Source: Cylindrodendrum hubeiense | Lineage: Eukaryota > Ascomycota > Sordariomycetes > Hypocreales > Nectriaceae | NCBI GenBank assembly: GCA_014621425.1 | Contig: JAANBB010000006.1 | Location: 248,001-312,000 of the forward strand | Reading direction: 5' to 3' | DNA: 64,000 nucleotides | Part shown: piece by piece, positions 44,358-54,870 of the stretch | Position numbering within the stretch: position 1 is the first letter of the stretch | Layout: each line of letters starts with the position of its first letter | Position numbers and translations under genes: made by a program | The notes under the pieces: generated by a model | Told to the model about the DNA's origin: nothing | The model's database searches: none | What the model saw: the letters and a program-made list of their open reading frames with translations, nothing else

Positions 44358-45392
44358 CTAAGCACCGCTATCATTGAGACATTGGAAAGGCCCACTGCCC
44401 ACATACGCCATGAAACCGGTGCTCTCGACGCAACCTACATACTCTGCTTCCATCTCGTTGCTTTTCAACACACTTGTTTCAACCCATAAAGTCAACTTCC
44501 CTTCACTGCCCATTGGCCCGACCGGACAATAGGACTCCATGAAGCTTTCGCGTAGCTTGGCGTGGCCCTTGTTGGCGCGACCAATTTTCTCCATGCACCT
44601 CAAATCCAAGAAGTAGAACAACTGGACTTTCCTGTTGAAGTTGAGTGCAGCCGGCTCAGCAGAGCGGTACTCTCCCGATGCCTTCGAATAGCACACCTTG
44701 GCATCAAGGATTCCAGCAGACGGCCCAGCGTTGACCAGATCGCCCATCCAAGTCGTCACCAGTCCGTCAAATTTCTCAAACCAATGACTCTTCTCCTTTT
44801 GTGTGATGAGCGAGTGATCTTGGCCCTCCACAACAAAGCAAATATTGTCGGGGAACCCAACTACTTTTGTTCTGCCTAGGCGAATGCCACTTCCAGGGAC
44901 CTCTTTCTTTGTTGGAAACGTTTCAAGGGGGGTTTTCAGCCGTTCTTCGGCAGTTGCCTCTATGATGCGGTCTCGATAGCAGCCCCAGTATCCAGATTTA
45001 TCGGGATTCGGAACCAATTTGGCGACAGAGGCCATGCCATTTATCGTTGTCTCATTGGTTCCGAACTGCGTTCGTCTCCCTGGTACAACCATCACCTCGC
45101 GCCACATCCCCGCGTTGGGTGATAGGGAGTTCCAAAACTCGACAGTCGGAGCACTTGTCCACCAGTCGTTGTAGGCATCTTGTGTTGCCCAGTATGCGAG
45201 CCAGATGGTCGTAGAATGACCTTCTGGACCATCTTGAGTAATTCGATCGATGTAGGCTGCATGGCTGTCGATGAGCTTGTGGAAAGACTCGGCTAGGGAT
45301 AATTGAGGTTCTGTGAGCTCAACTCCAGGGTATTGGATGCCAAAGACAGAATAGACAAAGGAAGCACCATCGTCGAACTCAACACCCCACAT
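44358..45392 (-). CDS. Aldoxime dehydratase (haem-dependent)
   Basis: A single exon of 344 residues from the ATG at 45392. It dehydrates aldoximes to nitriles using haem (phenylacetaldoxime dehydratase family). Seen: VYSVFGIQYPGVE, STTIWLAYWATQDAYNDWW, SGYWGCYRDRI (about residues 133-143), NICFVVEGQDHS, LFYFLDLRCMEKIGRANKGHAKLRESFMESYCPVGPMG (here cited only as a region, residues 259-295), LTLWVE and YVGC..STGFMAY. These fit family members across their length. His 277 in KGHAKL is a candidate active-site or haem His, but I cannot assign it firmly. The N-terminus may be short: the frame stays open upstream to about 45468, and homologues usually have some 20-40 more residues. Neighbouring GST and transporters suggest metabolism of plant- or microbe-derived aldoximes. 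Confidence 0.9.
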   Translation of the reverse strand: MWGVEFDDGASFVYSVFGIQYPGVELTEPQLSLAESFHKLIDSHAAYIDRITQDGPEGHSTTIWLAYWATQDAYNDWWTSAPTVEFWNSLSPNAGMWREVMVVPGRRTQFGTNETTINGMASVAKLVPNPDKSGYWGCYRDRIIEATAEERLKTPLETFPTKKEVPGSGIRLGRTKVVGFPDNICFVVEGQDHSLITQKEKSHWFEKFDGLVTTWMGDLVNAGPSAGILDAKVCYSKASGEYRSAEPAALNFNRKVQLFYFLDLRCMEKIGRANKGHAKLRESFMESYCPVGPMGSEGKLTLWVETSVLKSNEMEAEYVGCVESTGFMAYVGSGPFQCLNDSGA

Positions 45393-45985
45393 GTTATGAT
45401 ATGCGAAAGGTAATGGAATATCGGATAAGGTGAGTGAAATCCCAGGTATTTTATCAAGCCTTCAGTTGCTATGTCAGGTGTGGTGTTAAGACATGCAGCA
45501 TCTGATAATGAGATGAGGTGCATTTGAAGATGAAGAATGTGCTTGAATACAAAACTAGATCAAGGCTGAAAGGTCCGTATATATAGATGAATACAAACAG
45601 ACTAGATGGAATTCGTTAGAATCTTACGTATCTCTTCGAATGTGCACATGCTAGTGAGGTTATGTGCTACCAATGACAATTGTGTAGGTACATCATTCAG
45701 CTAGCAGATACTTTCACAAGTGCCAATTCCACGTACGTAAGTAGGTGCTCACTGACCTGTACAAGTTCCAGGCTGCCACGCTAGCATTTCCACGCTCAAA
45801 CAGATAGATCAGAAAGCCACGATAATGCAAAGGCTTGAAAGCTGAAGTAGGAAAGTGCAAGTACAAGGCGATACCTCCGTCTGACAACGGGGAGTGCCGT
45901 TGACAACAGACGCCTACTGGATGTGGCCATCCGCCTCCTGCATTCCCGTATCCTTTGAGCATAGCACAAGCCAAGGGCGCAAATA

Positions 45986-46045
45986 ATGCGGAGGATAATG
46001 CCCCGCCATGATATGATGCGGAGGGCAATGTTCCGCTATGATAGG
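45986..46045. repeat. Two 30-bp tandem copies with GCGG...CCGC arms
   Basis: Copies at 45986-46015 and 46016-46045 both start ATGCGGAGG and contain a GCGG...CCGC inverted pair (GCGGA...TCCGC in copy 2). Confidence 0.8.
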
Positions 46046-47153
46046 GTGCTAGATGAAATGGGGCTTAATGTACTGGCGACCAGAGGTTTGCATTTAACTT
46101 TGCACTAGAGAATCATCAAGTGACCTGGAGTGGCTGAACTCGCCACGCTGCGCTACGAAGCTCTCCACTCTCTGATAAGAATTTCAGCTTTGCGGATGCA
46201 TCAGCTCCGCAATGATATCAATGATATGAATGAAACGATTCCTATTATTTTAAACTATAGTAATTGATAGCATAGCCTAGGCTAGTTTACAAACTCACCA
46301 TTTATTCTGCTTGAGCATATTGCCGTAGCATGACTCAAAATTGGGCCTGACATGGTGGCTCATTCCAACCCTCTCGTCAGTGAAAAAGGGAATACGTGTC
46401 CCATCTGAACTCCTATGAATATGGTAAGGATCCTTGCTCTTGCAGCTAGGGATGCCTCCAGAGGCGTTCCTGATTATGCGGTAGCTAGGATGTAAGCCCA
46501 TTTAGCAAGCGCTGCCTCTGATAGGAAGTTCCGCCCGGCTTCCAGGTCATTGGATCAGTCCAATTAGTCAGTCATCGTGATCTACAGGGTAGGAATGAGT
46601 TATCGCCGTTGAAATGGTCAACAATCATCATCTTGGGTCGTTGTCATCGGCTATCATTAGTTCGAATGTCCAACAAGCTCAATTCTTAGTGTTTTTGGCC
46701 TACTCTTGTGCCATCCCTTTATGACCTGTCTGATCAGATGATGCTGATAAATAGTATTGGTCGGGCGTGTCTATTTTATTTATTTTACGGGTCCCTTGTC
46801 TGCCCTTTTATCCTCGCCGTGGACGCATCGCTATTTTGGGCATCCCCACCATTACAACACCCATTTAGTGGGTGTGTTGCTAGGTTTCGGAGTGTCCCTT
46901 GGGCCCTCCCACCGCACATGAATTAATCGCTGAACGCCATGTCTAGCTTAAACAGACCAACGGGTTTGTCATACGCAATGCTACCGCCCAGACTTGTAGG
47001 CGAATCGCGTAATTTCCTCGTTATTCAGTTCCGCCTGCGAACTGAGGTTTTAGTTCCATTGCAGCGACGTTTTGTCCATTTTGAACAGCAGGATAATCCT
47101 ATAACCAAGGCAGCTTTGGTTGTCGCTGTAGATTTGCTCCTTAACAAGACACA

Positions 47154-47169
47154 CATGCGCGCGCGCATG
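47154..47169. repeat. 16-bp perfect palindrome, alternating purine-pyrimidine
   Basis: CATGCGCGCGCGCATG equals its own reverse complement and is embedded in a longer alternating purine/pyrimidine run (about 47150-47173), which could favour Z-DNA or a cruciform. No function is claimed. Confidence 0.9.
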
Positions 47170-48664
47170 CGCACAAGTCTAATATGCCAAGTCTAAGACC
47201 CCTTCTCGGGCATTGACTCGTACACCAGATAATTATAGTGTCGCTCTAGATACAGCGCGATATCTTGACGTTGAATACGATATATCTGTTACCTTGGAAG
47301 TCGATATTATTTTCTCACAAGTTGATAGATTGCACAAGCCCGTCTATCCCTTTCTCATCGTCTTATCTCTACAGAATTGGGCTGTTATTTGGCCATACGA
47401 TGTCGATTTTGACAGAAAGCTGCCGAAGGATACGTTTAGGTCGGGCGGAGTCTTTCGACTGAGCGAGGGTGATGGGATTCGCGAGACATCTCTGCTACCT
47501 CTTGCCGACTAGTTCCTACCCATCAATACAATTGAACTACAGCCACTAGCAGTAGGACCAAGGCCACATATAAGCATGCGTATGACTTGGAAGACGACGA
47601 TTGATTGGAAATGCGGCCAAAATAGAGTTACGAGCCCTTACATCAGTGCGGAATTGGACAGTAAGCAAATGGAGTTTAGCCCATCTCCACGGAGAGAATG
47701 CCGAATTTCATGCAATTTGTCATGCTCCCGGTCGGCAAACACGATTGGGTTGCATAGCTCTCCTGTGCATAATTCTCGGTATCCCACATTTTCTACCATA
47801 TAGGCTCATGTGCTTTTGACATGAATGATGAAATGACTGGGACTACCGAAGCGATGACACTATTATTAGACGATTCCCATAAAAATAAGCCAGTTAATAC
47901 TTATCGAGGAGAAATCCGGGGTAACCGCGAAGGGCTATTTCGCATACATAGCAACGGTTTATTTTGCCCTCGATTTCTCTAGTATATTTTTCGTATCATA
48001 TATTGACCTTGTCTAATTATAAATTGTATCAGTCTATCTCAATGTGCATTTTTTGTGCAGCGTTTGTTTTTCCTTTGACGCGCTCAGCTTGTTTGGATTA
48101 AGCGGCTGTCGCCAACAACACGCTCATCCAATACCATACCTACAGACGCAAATTAATCAATGGAATAAAAACGACCAGCACATGACCTAAGCATATAATT
48201 GATGACTGCCAGCTTCGCCTGACCAACTTGTTGCAGACCGTTTCATGACCGGACAAATATTTCCCCGCATATGTCTCAGCAATGATGACGCCTTTTGGTC
48301 ATTCGCGCTCGTGCTGTCGAGTCGCAATACATTGGAGTCACACGTATATTGACGACATTTGTGTGGGTAATGATGATTGAATGTATTAGCGCGTGATTGG
48401 TTCTCGTCTCACGTGAGATTCGCATTGAAGCCTAACTTGTCACCTGTCCTCTTGGTATTCCCTCATTAATGTTTATCACTTCGCGAAGCCGCTTCCAGGT
48501 ATCGCAAGTCCGACGTATCTTCGGTGTACTGTATACTACGAAATACCCTCTGGGTATATATACGCACATAACCCTGAAACAACCTATCATCTCATGCCGG
48601 ATGAAGACCAACGAGCTCCGGAACCTTTCGAACACCATTTAGATTAGCGCAACCATTCCCTGGT

Positions 48665-50323
48665 ATGCCGGACATCACCAGTATGATTTCATTAGAAAGA
48701 GCGAGGCTCTTGGACGACTCGAGTTCATCTTCTAGCTCGTATTTACAAGGGGCAACCGTAACCAAAAAGAGGACATCCAAACGGACCTGGACGTCGTACC
48801 TTTGGGATACGTTTGACAAATCACCAGAAGAACAAGCATTTCTGTTTAAACTTGATTTCGCCCTCATGTCCTTGGCATCTCTAGGATACTTCATTAAATA
48901 TCTTGATCAAGTAAGCCCGTGTATTGTACCCCATGTACCTGGCTCTCATTAACTTCCTCAGGTCAATATTAAAAATGCCTTTGTGTCAGGAATGAAGGAA
49001 GACATGAATCTCTTAGGCAACGAATGGAACTATATGCAGATGTGGTGGACTATCGGATACGTGATAGGAGAAATTCCTAGGTAAGTTGATCGTTACAGGG
49101 CATAAGATCACACGCTAACAAGTCAGTAATATGCTTCTTACACGAATCCGTCCTAGTATCTGGATCCCCGCGTGCGAGGTACATTCTATTGCAAGTAACA
49201 AACGCGTCAAAGAAAAGTCACTAACTATTTACAATAGGTAACATGGTCCCTCCTCACCATTCTATTTGCCAGGTGTACCAACGCAAATCAACTGTACATT
49301 CTACGCTTTTTTGTCGGCCTAGCAGAAAGCGGTTTCTACCCTGGGATGCAATACATTATCGGCTCATGGTACCGGAAAGATGAGCTCGCAAAACGATCTT
49401 GCTTGTTTCATGCCATGGGCAGCATCGGGTCCATGATGTCTGGGTACCTCATGGCTGGTTCGATTGACCTAGAGGGCGTTCATGGCTTTCATGGCTGGCA
49501 GTGGCTTTTTATCGCGAACACCATAGTGTCACTCCCTATCGCTATCTCGGGATTCTTTTTCCTACCCGACGTCCCTGAAATCACCAACGTGTGGTATCTT
49601 ACTGAGGATGAGATCGAGCTTGCAAAGACACGCATGAAACTTGAAGGGCGCGCGAATCGTGAGCCTTACACGAGGTCTAAATTTCGAAAGATCTTCTCGA
49701 GTTGGCATATCTATGCACTCGTCTCCTTATATATCCTCTTCAATAACGGCAATGGAGGAAGTTCGCAGCCAGCTCTTCCCATATGGCTGAAGGAGCAAGG
49801 ATATTCCATCAAAGAAATCAATATTTATCCGACCATCGTCGAGGTAATCGGCATTATTACGACATTGATATACGCTTGGACTTCGGACGGCTTATTCCGT
49901 GGAGCTCGATGGCCAGCGATCGTCTTTTCAGGCGTTATCAAGATAATCGCGTATATAGGGCTAACCATCTGGGACATTCCCAACGCGCTGAAATGGGCGT
50001 GCTTCATGCTGTGCGGTTTTGGTGGAGGTATCAGCGGCCTCACTTTTGCATGGGCGCACGAAATTTGCAGCGGCGATAATGAGGAGAGGGCTCTTGTGAC
50101 GGCTACAATGAATGAAATGGCTTACGTGTTTCAAGCCTGGGTACCGCTAGTTATATGGAAGCAAGTTGAGGCTCCGAGTTACCCCAAGGGATACCCGATC
50201 ATGGTGCTCATTGCGATTGCACTCATTGCAAATGCTTTTGTAATTAGATACTTGCACATGCGGGAACAGCGAAAGCGATCTGATGAGTTAGAAGGAGAGG
50301 ATTTTCGTCCCTTAATCAGCTGA
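48665..50323 (+). CDS. MFS transporter, ACS family (Liz1/Fen2/Seo1-like)
   Basis: Exons 48665-48910, 48962-49080, 49127-49178 and 49238-50323 (introns 51, 46 and 59 bp) give 500 residues, about 12 helices. The N-terminus has a run of eight serines. Seen: [20 protein letters not shown] followed after the splice by [54 protein letters not shown], and [20 protein letters not shown] in the central loop. This set is typical of the pantothenate/biotin/allantoate branch (Liz1, Fen2, Seo1-like). It would import a small organic anion. It is the right-hand neighbour of the aldoxime locus, across 3.3 kb, so a link is only possible. Confidence 0.93.
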
Positions 50324-50821
50324 GATAATCCTCGGACTGGGTTGGGTAATATTGTTGCAAGCTTCAAACCATGATGCGGGCAAGAAACACATTTCATTCC
50401 AGGACATCATGTTCCCAAAGGGCCTTCCTGGGAATTTATCACTTCATAGCTCAACTCCAGTTACTCCCCGCACGTCTGACCATTGGACTCTACTTAGACA
50501 TGCTACGCCAACCGTATTCCAGCATCAATGGCTGCGGGGCTCGCACGCTAGTGCAATTCTGACAATGGCCACGTGTATTAAATGTGTCCAGCAACATAGA
50601 GAAGTATTCTTTGGATCAGCTTCTAGACGATCACTATAACAAGAGTCGAAGACCACGAGCGCACGAGGTGCAGGAGATGAGCCAATTCAGAGCAGGGTTT
50701 TTTCCCCGGGCAACCGGTTTCCCCCCCCCCCCCGCATAGACAAGTGTGGAGGTTCAATAGACTTAGTTAAATAAGTAGGTTAGAGTATTCTGAATAAATA
50801 AATAAGACAAGCATTCCAGAC
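50324..50821. other. Intergenic with C13 run
   Basis: A 498-bp convergent gap. It includes a run of 13 C at 50721-50733. No gene is seen. Confidence 0.55.
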
Positions 50822-51603
50822 TTATACCAGCATAAGGAAGGCACCAGCAACAGCAACACCGGCGACACCAATAGGGGCCAGGGCCAGCGCAGCATTATCA
50901 GTCTCGTTGGCCTGCTCAACGCTGTTGGTAGCAGTGGCCACGCTATTGCTGTTGCTGCCGCTGCTGGACGAGTCGCTGGAGCTGGAGCCGGCAGTGCCCG
51001 AGGCTGAGGCGTTGACGGTAGCAGTGCCGGCGCTGTCGGATCTGCTCGAGCCGGGGACGATGGTCGTCGTCAGCTGCGAGAGAACGGTGAGAGCAGTTGC
51101 ATCGACGGTGATACCATCAGCAGCAGTAGATGAGGCCGGGGCGTAGCTGGCGGTGGTCCAGCCGCAGGTGTAAAGGATGTCATTGAGCTCTAGGTGGTTG
51201 TGAGTATACTACAGAAGGAAGGGGTTGCCACGTGTAAATCGGGAAGCTACTCACCATCAAGGGGAGCGTAGTCATCATCATCCAAATCGTCGCCGCCATC
51301 ATTATCCTCCATTTTACGCCAGTTCTGGCGTATACAGTCAGCGCACAAGGCGGCAATGTTGTCGACGTCGAAGCTGTCGTTGGTGCAGATGCACTGGGCC
51401 TCGAGGCTGTTATTGAGGCGGTTCTTTTTGCCATCGCTATTATTACTGCCGCTCTGGTCGATCTCGCAGATGTCTGTCAACGTCATGATGGGCTTGCAGA
51501 TGGCCTTACAGGCGTCGGGTACATCTTCATTCTCGAGCTGGAAGCCGGCGCGGGTACCGAGGATGAGAGTCGCAATGGCCAGGGCGATCTTGTTAGCGTG
51601 CAT
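50822..51603 (-). CDS. GPI-anchored Cys-rich wall protein
   Basis: Exons 51603-51255 and 51189-50822 (intron 65 bp) encode 238 residues. A signal peptide (HANKIALAIATLILGTRA) is followed by a Cys-rich domain with DACKAICKP, TDICEID, QCICTNDSFDV, AALCADCIRQN and later TCGW, eight Cys in all. An acidic linker (GGDDLDDDDYAPLD) lies between. The C-terminal third is Ser/Ala/Thr-rich, probably O-glycosylated, and ends in a hydrophobic tail (LALAPIGVAGVAVAGAFLML) with small residues before it: a GPI-attachment signal. The pattern matches fungal GPI-anchored surface proteins of unknown function. The frame stays open upstream of the ATG, but the signal peptide fixes the start. Confidence 0.85.
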
Positions 51604-52671
51604 GATAATTATATGGAGAGTCAGATATATGAAGTTGGAGGCGCAAGAGCGTAGAAGAAATGCGGGAGTGTAGATGGGTGCTGTTGATGTATTGATGCTG
51701 GTGTTGAGCAATTCATCCGAAGACGGGGCCATCAAGATTATTTATATACGGAACGTAGAACATAATGCTTCAATGCTCAACGCTTGGCAAGCAACCTAAA
51801 TCCTATGCATATCAATCGCAATCTCGCTATTTTCCGGCCGCAAGCCTTGGCGTCCTGTGTGCTCTACTCAATGACGGGATCCTAGTGGTCTGCAGCGCAA
51901 AGCGAATCCGATCGCGAACCCGATCGTGAACCCGTCCACCCAGAAACGGCTTAAGGCAGCCGAAAATAGCTGTGGGGACCCGTATAGATTATGTAATTCG
52001 TAATGATGGGAAAGTCGTTCCGGCATCTCTCGCCGTGGCTCTGACATCACGCTCGTCAAGATTATTCGCGACAGGGCGGGTTCCACCAAGAAACGGGGCC
52101 CTGCGAGGCGGAGTGGTCTTGACGAGCGTCATGATGGGCGATGCAGCGCAATTACTAAGTCGAACGCAGCCAGCCAGCGCTCGAGGGCTGCCTTGGGTGC
52201 GGAAAGATGATTATCTTGCTTCTGTGTGGGGCAAAGGCACAGAGATGGTCAGAGCCCCAACAACCAACCCACCAAAAACAGGTGCTGTGGCTGTGGTGAT
52301 GTCTGTGCAATGGCGATACGTCCGCAATGTCGGTAAGGGCGTAGATAAAAGATTTTCAAAATGAATAAAATAGACCAGCCTGACCGATGCTATCAATCAG
52401 CATTATCTGATCAAACGGGTCACAATACAATGCCGCAAAGATGGGCCAAAAGAGCGTAAATTGAACGTGCTAGAAAATCTGCTTGCTAGATGATCGTGAC
52501 GATGCTAAAAGGTTGAGAATCCGGATAACTCTGACCGTGATCCCTCAATCCTACCCTCTAGCTCTTACTGTCATATCGTTGAGTCGGTTAGCAAGCATGT
52601 CATCACAACCGGTCTTCTCCGCAGAGTAAATTGCAAAACTCAGCTGCACGACGGCGCTGAATTTAGGGGAG
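51604..52671. other. Intergenic, promoter of the GPI protein
   Basis: A 1.07-kb gap between the GPI gene and the F-box relic. A 130-codon plus-strand frame (51972-52364) and minus-strand frames have no recognisable features. Confidence 0.5.
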
Positions 52672-53945
52672 ATGATTCGAGACGGCTGTGTTCCAAAGAT
52701 CGCATCCATTCATCGAATGTCTTTTGATTCATCCCTTGGACTTATCGATGTTCTGCCCCCGGAACTACTACTCTTGGCCCTGAATCTCCTCGATTGTCAA
52801 TCCTTATCTCGAATCTCACGGGTCTCGTTGAGAGGGAAGTTAATTGTGGAAGAGCTATCGGCATACCGAGAAACACTAGAGCACGTCCCACAGGCGCTGT
52901 TCGCGTTGGGAAGGACCCGATTATTAAAATACCACTCGGCTGTATAACTTCAGCAAACACTTCGATCAAACCAGTGTGTTTCTTGCTTCGACTTCGGCGC
53001 TTTCCTATTTCTACCAACATGCGAAAGAGTCTGCTTGGAATGTTGTCACAAAACCATGCACTACGTATTATCGCAGCTAGGATCCCAATCGCTTGGACCT
53101 CTATTGCTATGACCTCTATTACTTTGACCTCTATTGCTTTGACCTTAGTTGCTCAGACCCCTGTAGCTTTGAATCCTCCAGGTCTCTGACCTCTTCGGAC
53201 TGTTTGACCTCCTTGAAGAAGCTTGACCTTTGGCCTAGACCTTATTTTCCTATCTATATAAGAACATCCCTCAGACAGCCTATCATTGAGGAATGAACAT
53301 CTTCTCAATTCACCTTGTGATATGTATGACCACCCTAAGTCTCGCGAGCGAATGCTTTCACTTAACCGATAACCACCTACACTGGATCCCTATTTTATTT
53401 AGCATACCCGGCACTTACACTGTTAGGTTTAGGGTTTCACGCCAACGAGTGATTCGTCTTGTTAGCATAAAGCAAGTGAGGCGACTAGCAATCGAGGTGC
53501 ATGGATCTGCTGCAAAGGTGGCGCAACTTATGCCAGAAACCCCCACTCGCGGAATGACCATGAGGGAGTTCTCGGTCTTCAAACAGTTCCATGAAGCCTC
53601 ATTAAAGCCTCCAGGCTGTGATTTGTTAACGTTGCCAGACAAGGAACAACCTATACGGGACGATTATGGCGGCATGGCTTTCTCCGCATGCCTCATCTAA
53701 GTCATGACGATAGTTTGGATCACGGACGGATTTGCCAATGATATAAACTTGTGTATGATCTTTATGGGTGGAGGCCGCTCCCTGAGAAACTACTAGAGGA
53801 GTTAGTCCCACCAGTCGTCGCCTCGCGTCGCCCTCTTCTTGCCCTGGTGGCTAGGTTGCGTTCTAGGGAAGGGTTATCAGATCACGTCAAGGATTGTTAC
53901 GGAGTACGTCAGCTGCTCGCAGAATGGGGGCAGTTGCTGTGATAT
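52672..53945 (+). pseudogene. F-box protein pseudogene
   Basis: The pieces read as a typical fungal F-box protein of about 350-400 residues. N-terminus: IDVLPPELLLLALNLLDCQSLSRIS, RVSLRGKLIVEEL and ALGRTRLLKYHSAV. A stop TAA at 52945-52947 interrupts it, after which LQQTLRSNQCVSC, FGAFLFLPTCERVCLECC and HYVLSQLGSQSL continue in the same frame. A 15-bp minisatellite and further stops then occupy 53091-53290. The C-terminal half resumes in the same frame at 53293 (ECFHLTDNHLHWIPILF, VIRLVSIKQVRRLAIEVHG, FSVFKQFHEASL). A frame change near 53684 leads into SHDDSLDHGRICQ, then TGA at 53739, then a last segment ending CYGVRQLL. Two of the stops (TAA for an expected CAA, TGA for an expected TGG-type codon) fit C-to-T/G-to-A change. 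F-box proteins recruit substrates to SCF ubiquitin ligases; this copy cannot do so intact. Confidence 0.75.
53091..53180 (+). repeat. 15-bp minisatellite, six units, inside F-box relic
   Basis: Six adjacent 15-bp units begin at 53091, 53106, 53121, 53136, 53151 and 53166, variants of GCTTTGACCTCTATT. They add in-frame TGA codons to the relic and end before a TATATAAG-containing stretch (about 53250). Confidence 0.8.
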
Positions 53946-54549
53946 CAAGTTACAATTGAACGCATCAACAATCGAGCCACAAGTAAATAGACATTGAATT
54001 AGATATTTAGCTTTGGTTCTTGGCAACTTGGGCGAACTGTAAGCGGTAGTTGACGCCGCCGTTCTTGGATCTCATCTTCTCAGAAATTTCCCCTACCCCG
54101 GGATTATGTTTTTGTTCGTTCATGCCTGATGGTTACTTTTAGTCAAACCAAAGTTTGGTATTTTAGCAAGGGCAATAGTAGATAATTGAAGCATTGTGTC
54201 AAATTCCACGCAGCCAATATCTGCTCGCAATGACGCTCCCATTATATTGCGATACAGCAGCACCATGTAGAAAAAACCTTCATCATGCAAGATGCACACC
54301 TCGACTTAGGGCCATATATGTGAAATAATTTGCTGTCTCGCTGAATTAGCTAGCAGCTAGCTAGTTTGTTCCATTCGTCGCAAGATCAAGCAGCCGCTTC
54401 AGCAGTTCTCCAATACATCCTCTGAAACCCTACAACACTATCTTTCCATTCCTTAAACTGGGTATAAATACAAACAATGACTACGAATAATTAATACATA
54501 AAAATGTCATGTTGTAGATAATGAAACTCTCTCCCGACATCACCTAAGT
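53946..54549. other. Intergenic between two relics
   Basis: A roughly 600-bp gap with no gene seen. A short frame (54491-54700, minus) overlaps the NmrA-like relic and is a shadow. Confidence 0.5.
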
Positions 54550-54870
54550 TGACTCGTTGTGGGCAGCCACTCTCACAAAGGACGGGTTCAACGTGACGAA
54601 TACCGCTCGGAACGAGTCCGCTTTGGCCTTCAAAGCAGGACTCTCTGTCACTAGCACGACTTATACCGTCGAGAATCTGACGAAGGTCCTGACCGGCCAA
54701 AATGCGATCGTGTGCATAGTCGGCCCCGCAGGCCCGCAGACGTCGGGCTGCAAGCCACCAAGATCGGTGGCGCGGGGGCTGCCGGAATAAAACGCTTCAT
54801 CGATGACTTCGGCAGGGGCCCGGAATTTTGTAACTTCCTGAGTTCAACGGCCTACGTACTCACCGTATAG
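54550..54870 (+). pseudogene. NmrA-like NAD(P)-binding protein relic
   Basis: The frame at 54557-54790 reads like an internal piece of NmrA/isoflavone-reductase-type proteins: ATLTKDGFNVTNTARNES, VTSTTYTVENLTKVLTGQNAIVCIVGP. The continuation AAGIKRFIDDFGRGPE appears in another frame (from 54763) and runs to a TAG at 54868. The start, the Gly-rich NAD(P) motif and the rest of the protein are missing. These proteins normally act as redox-sensing regulators or reductases; here only a fragment remains. A run of 10 G follows at 54900-54909. Confidence 0.6.

Larger units (their letters stand above)
45393..48664. other. 3.3-kb gene-poor interval with small repeats
   Basis: I recognise no gene. Frames at 46939-47196 and 47213-47512 (plus) are open but match nothing known to me and have no start context or introns that help. 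The interval contains a 30-bp tandem duplication, a 16-bp perfect palindrome, and presumably the promoters of the aldoxime dehydratase and the MFS gene at 48665. Confidence 0.5.
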
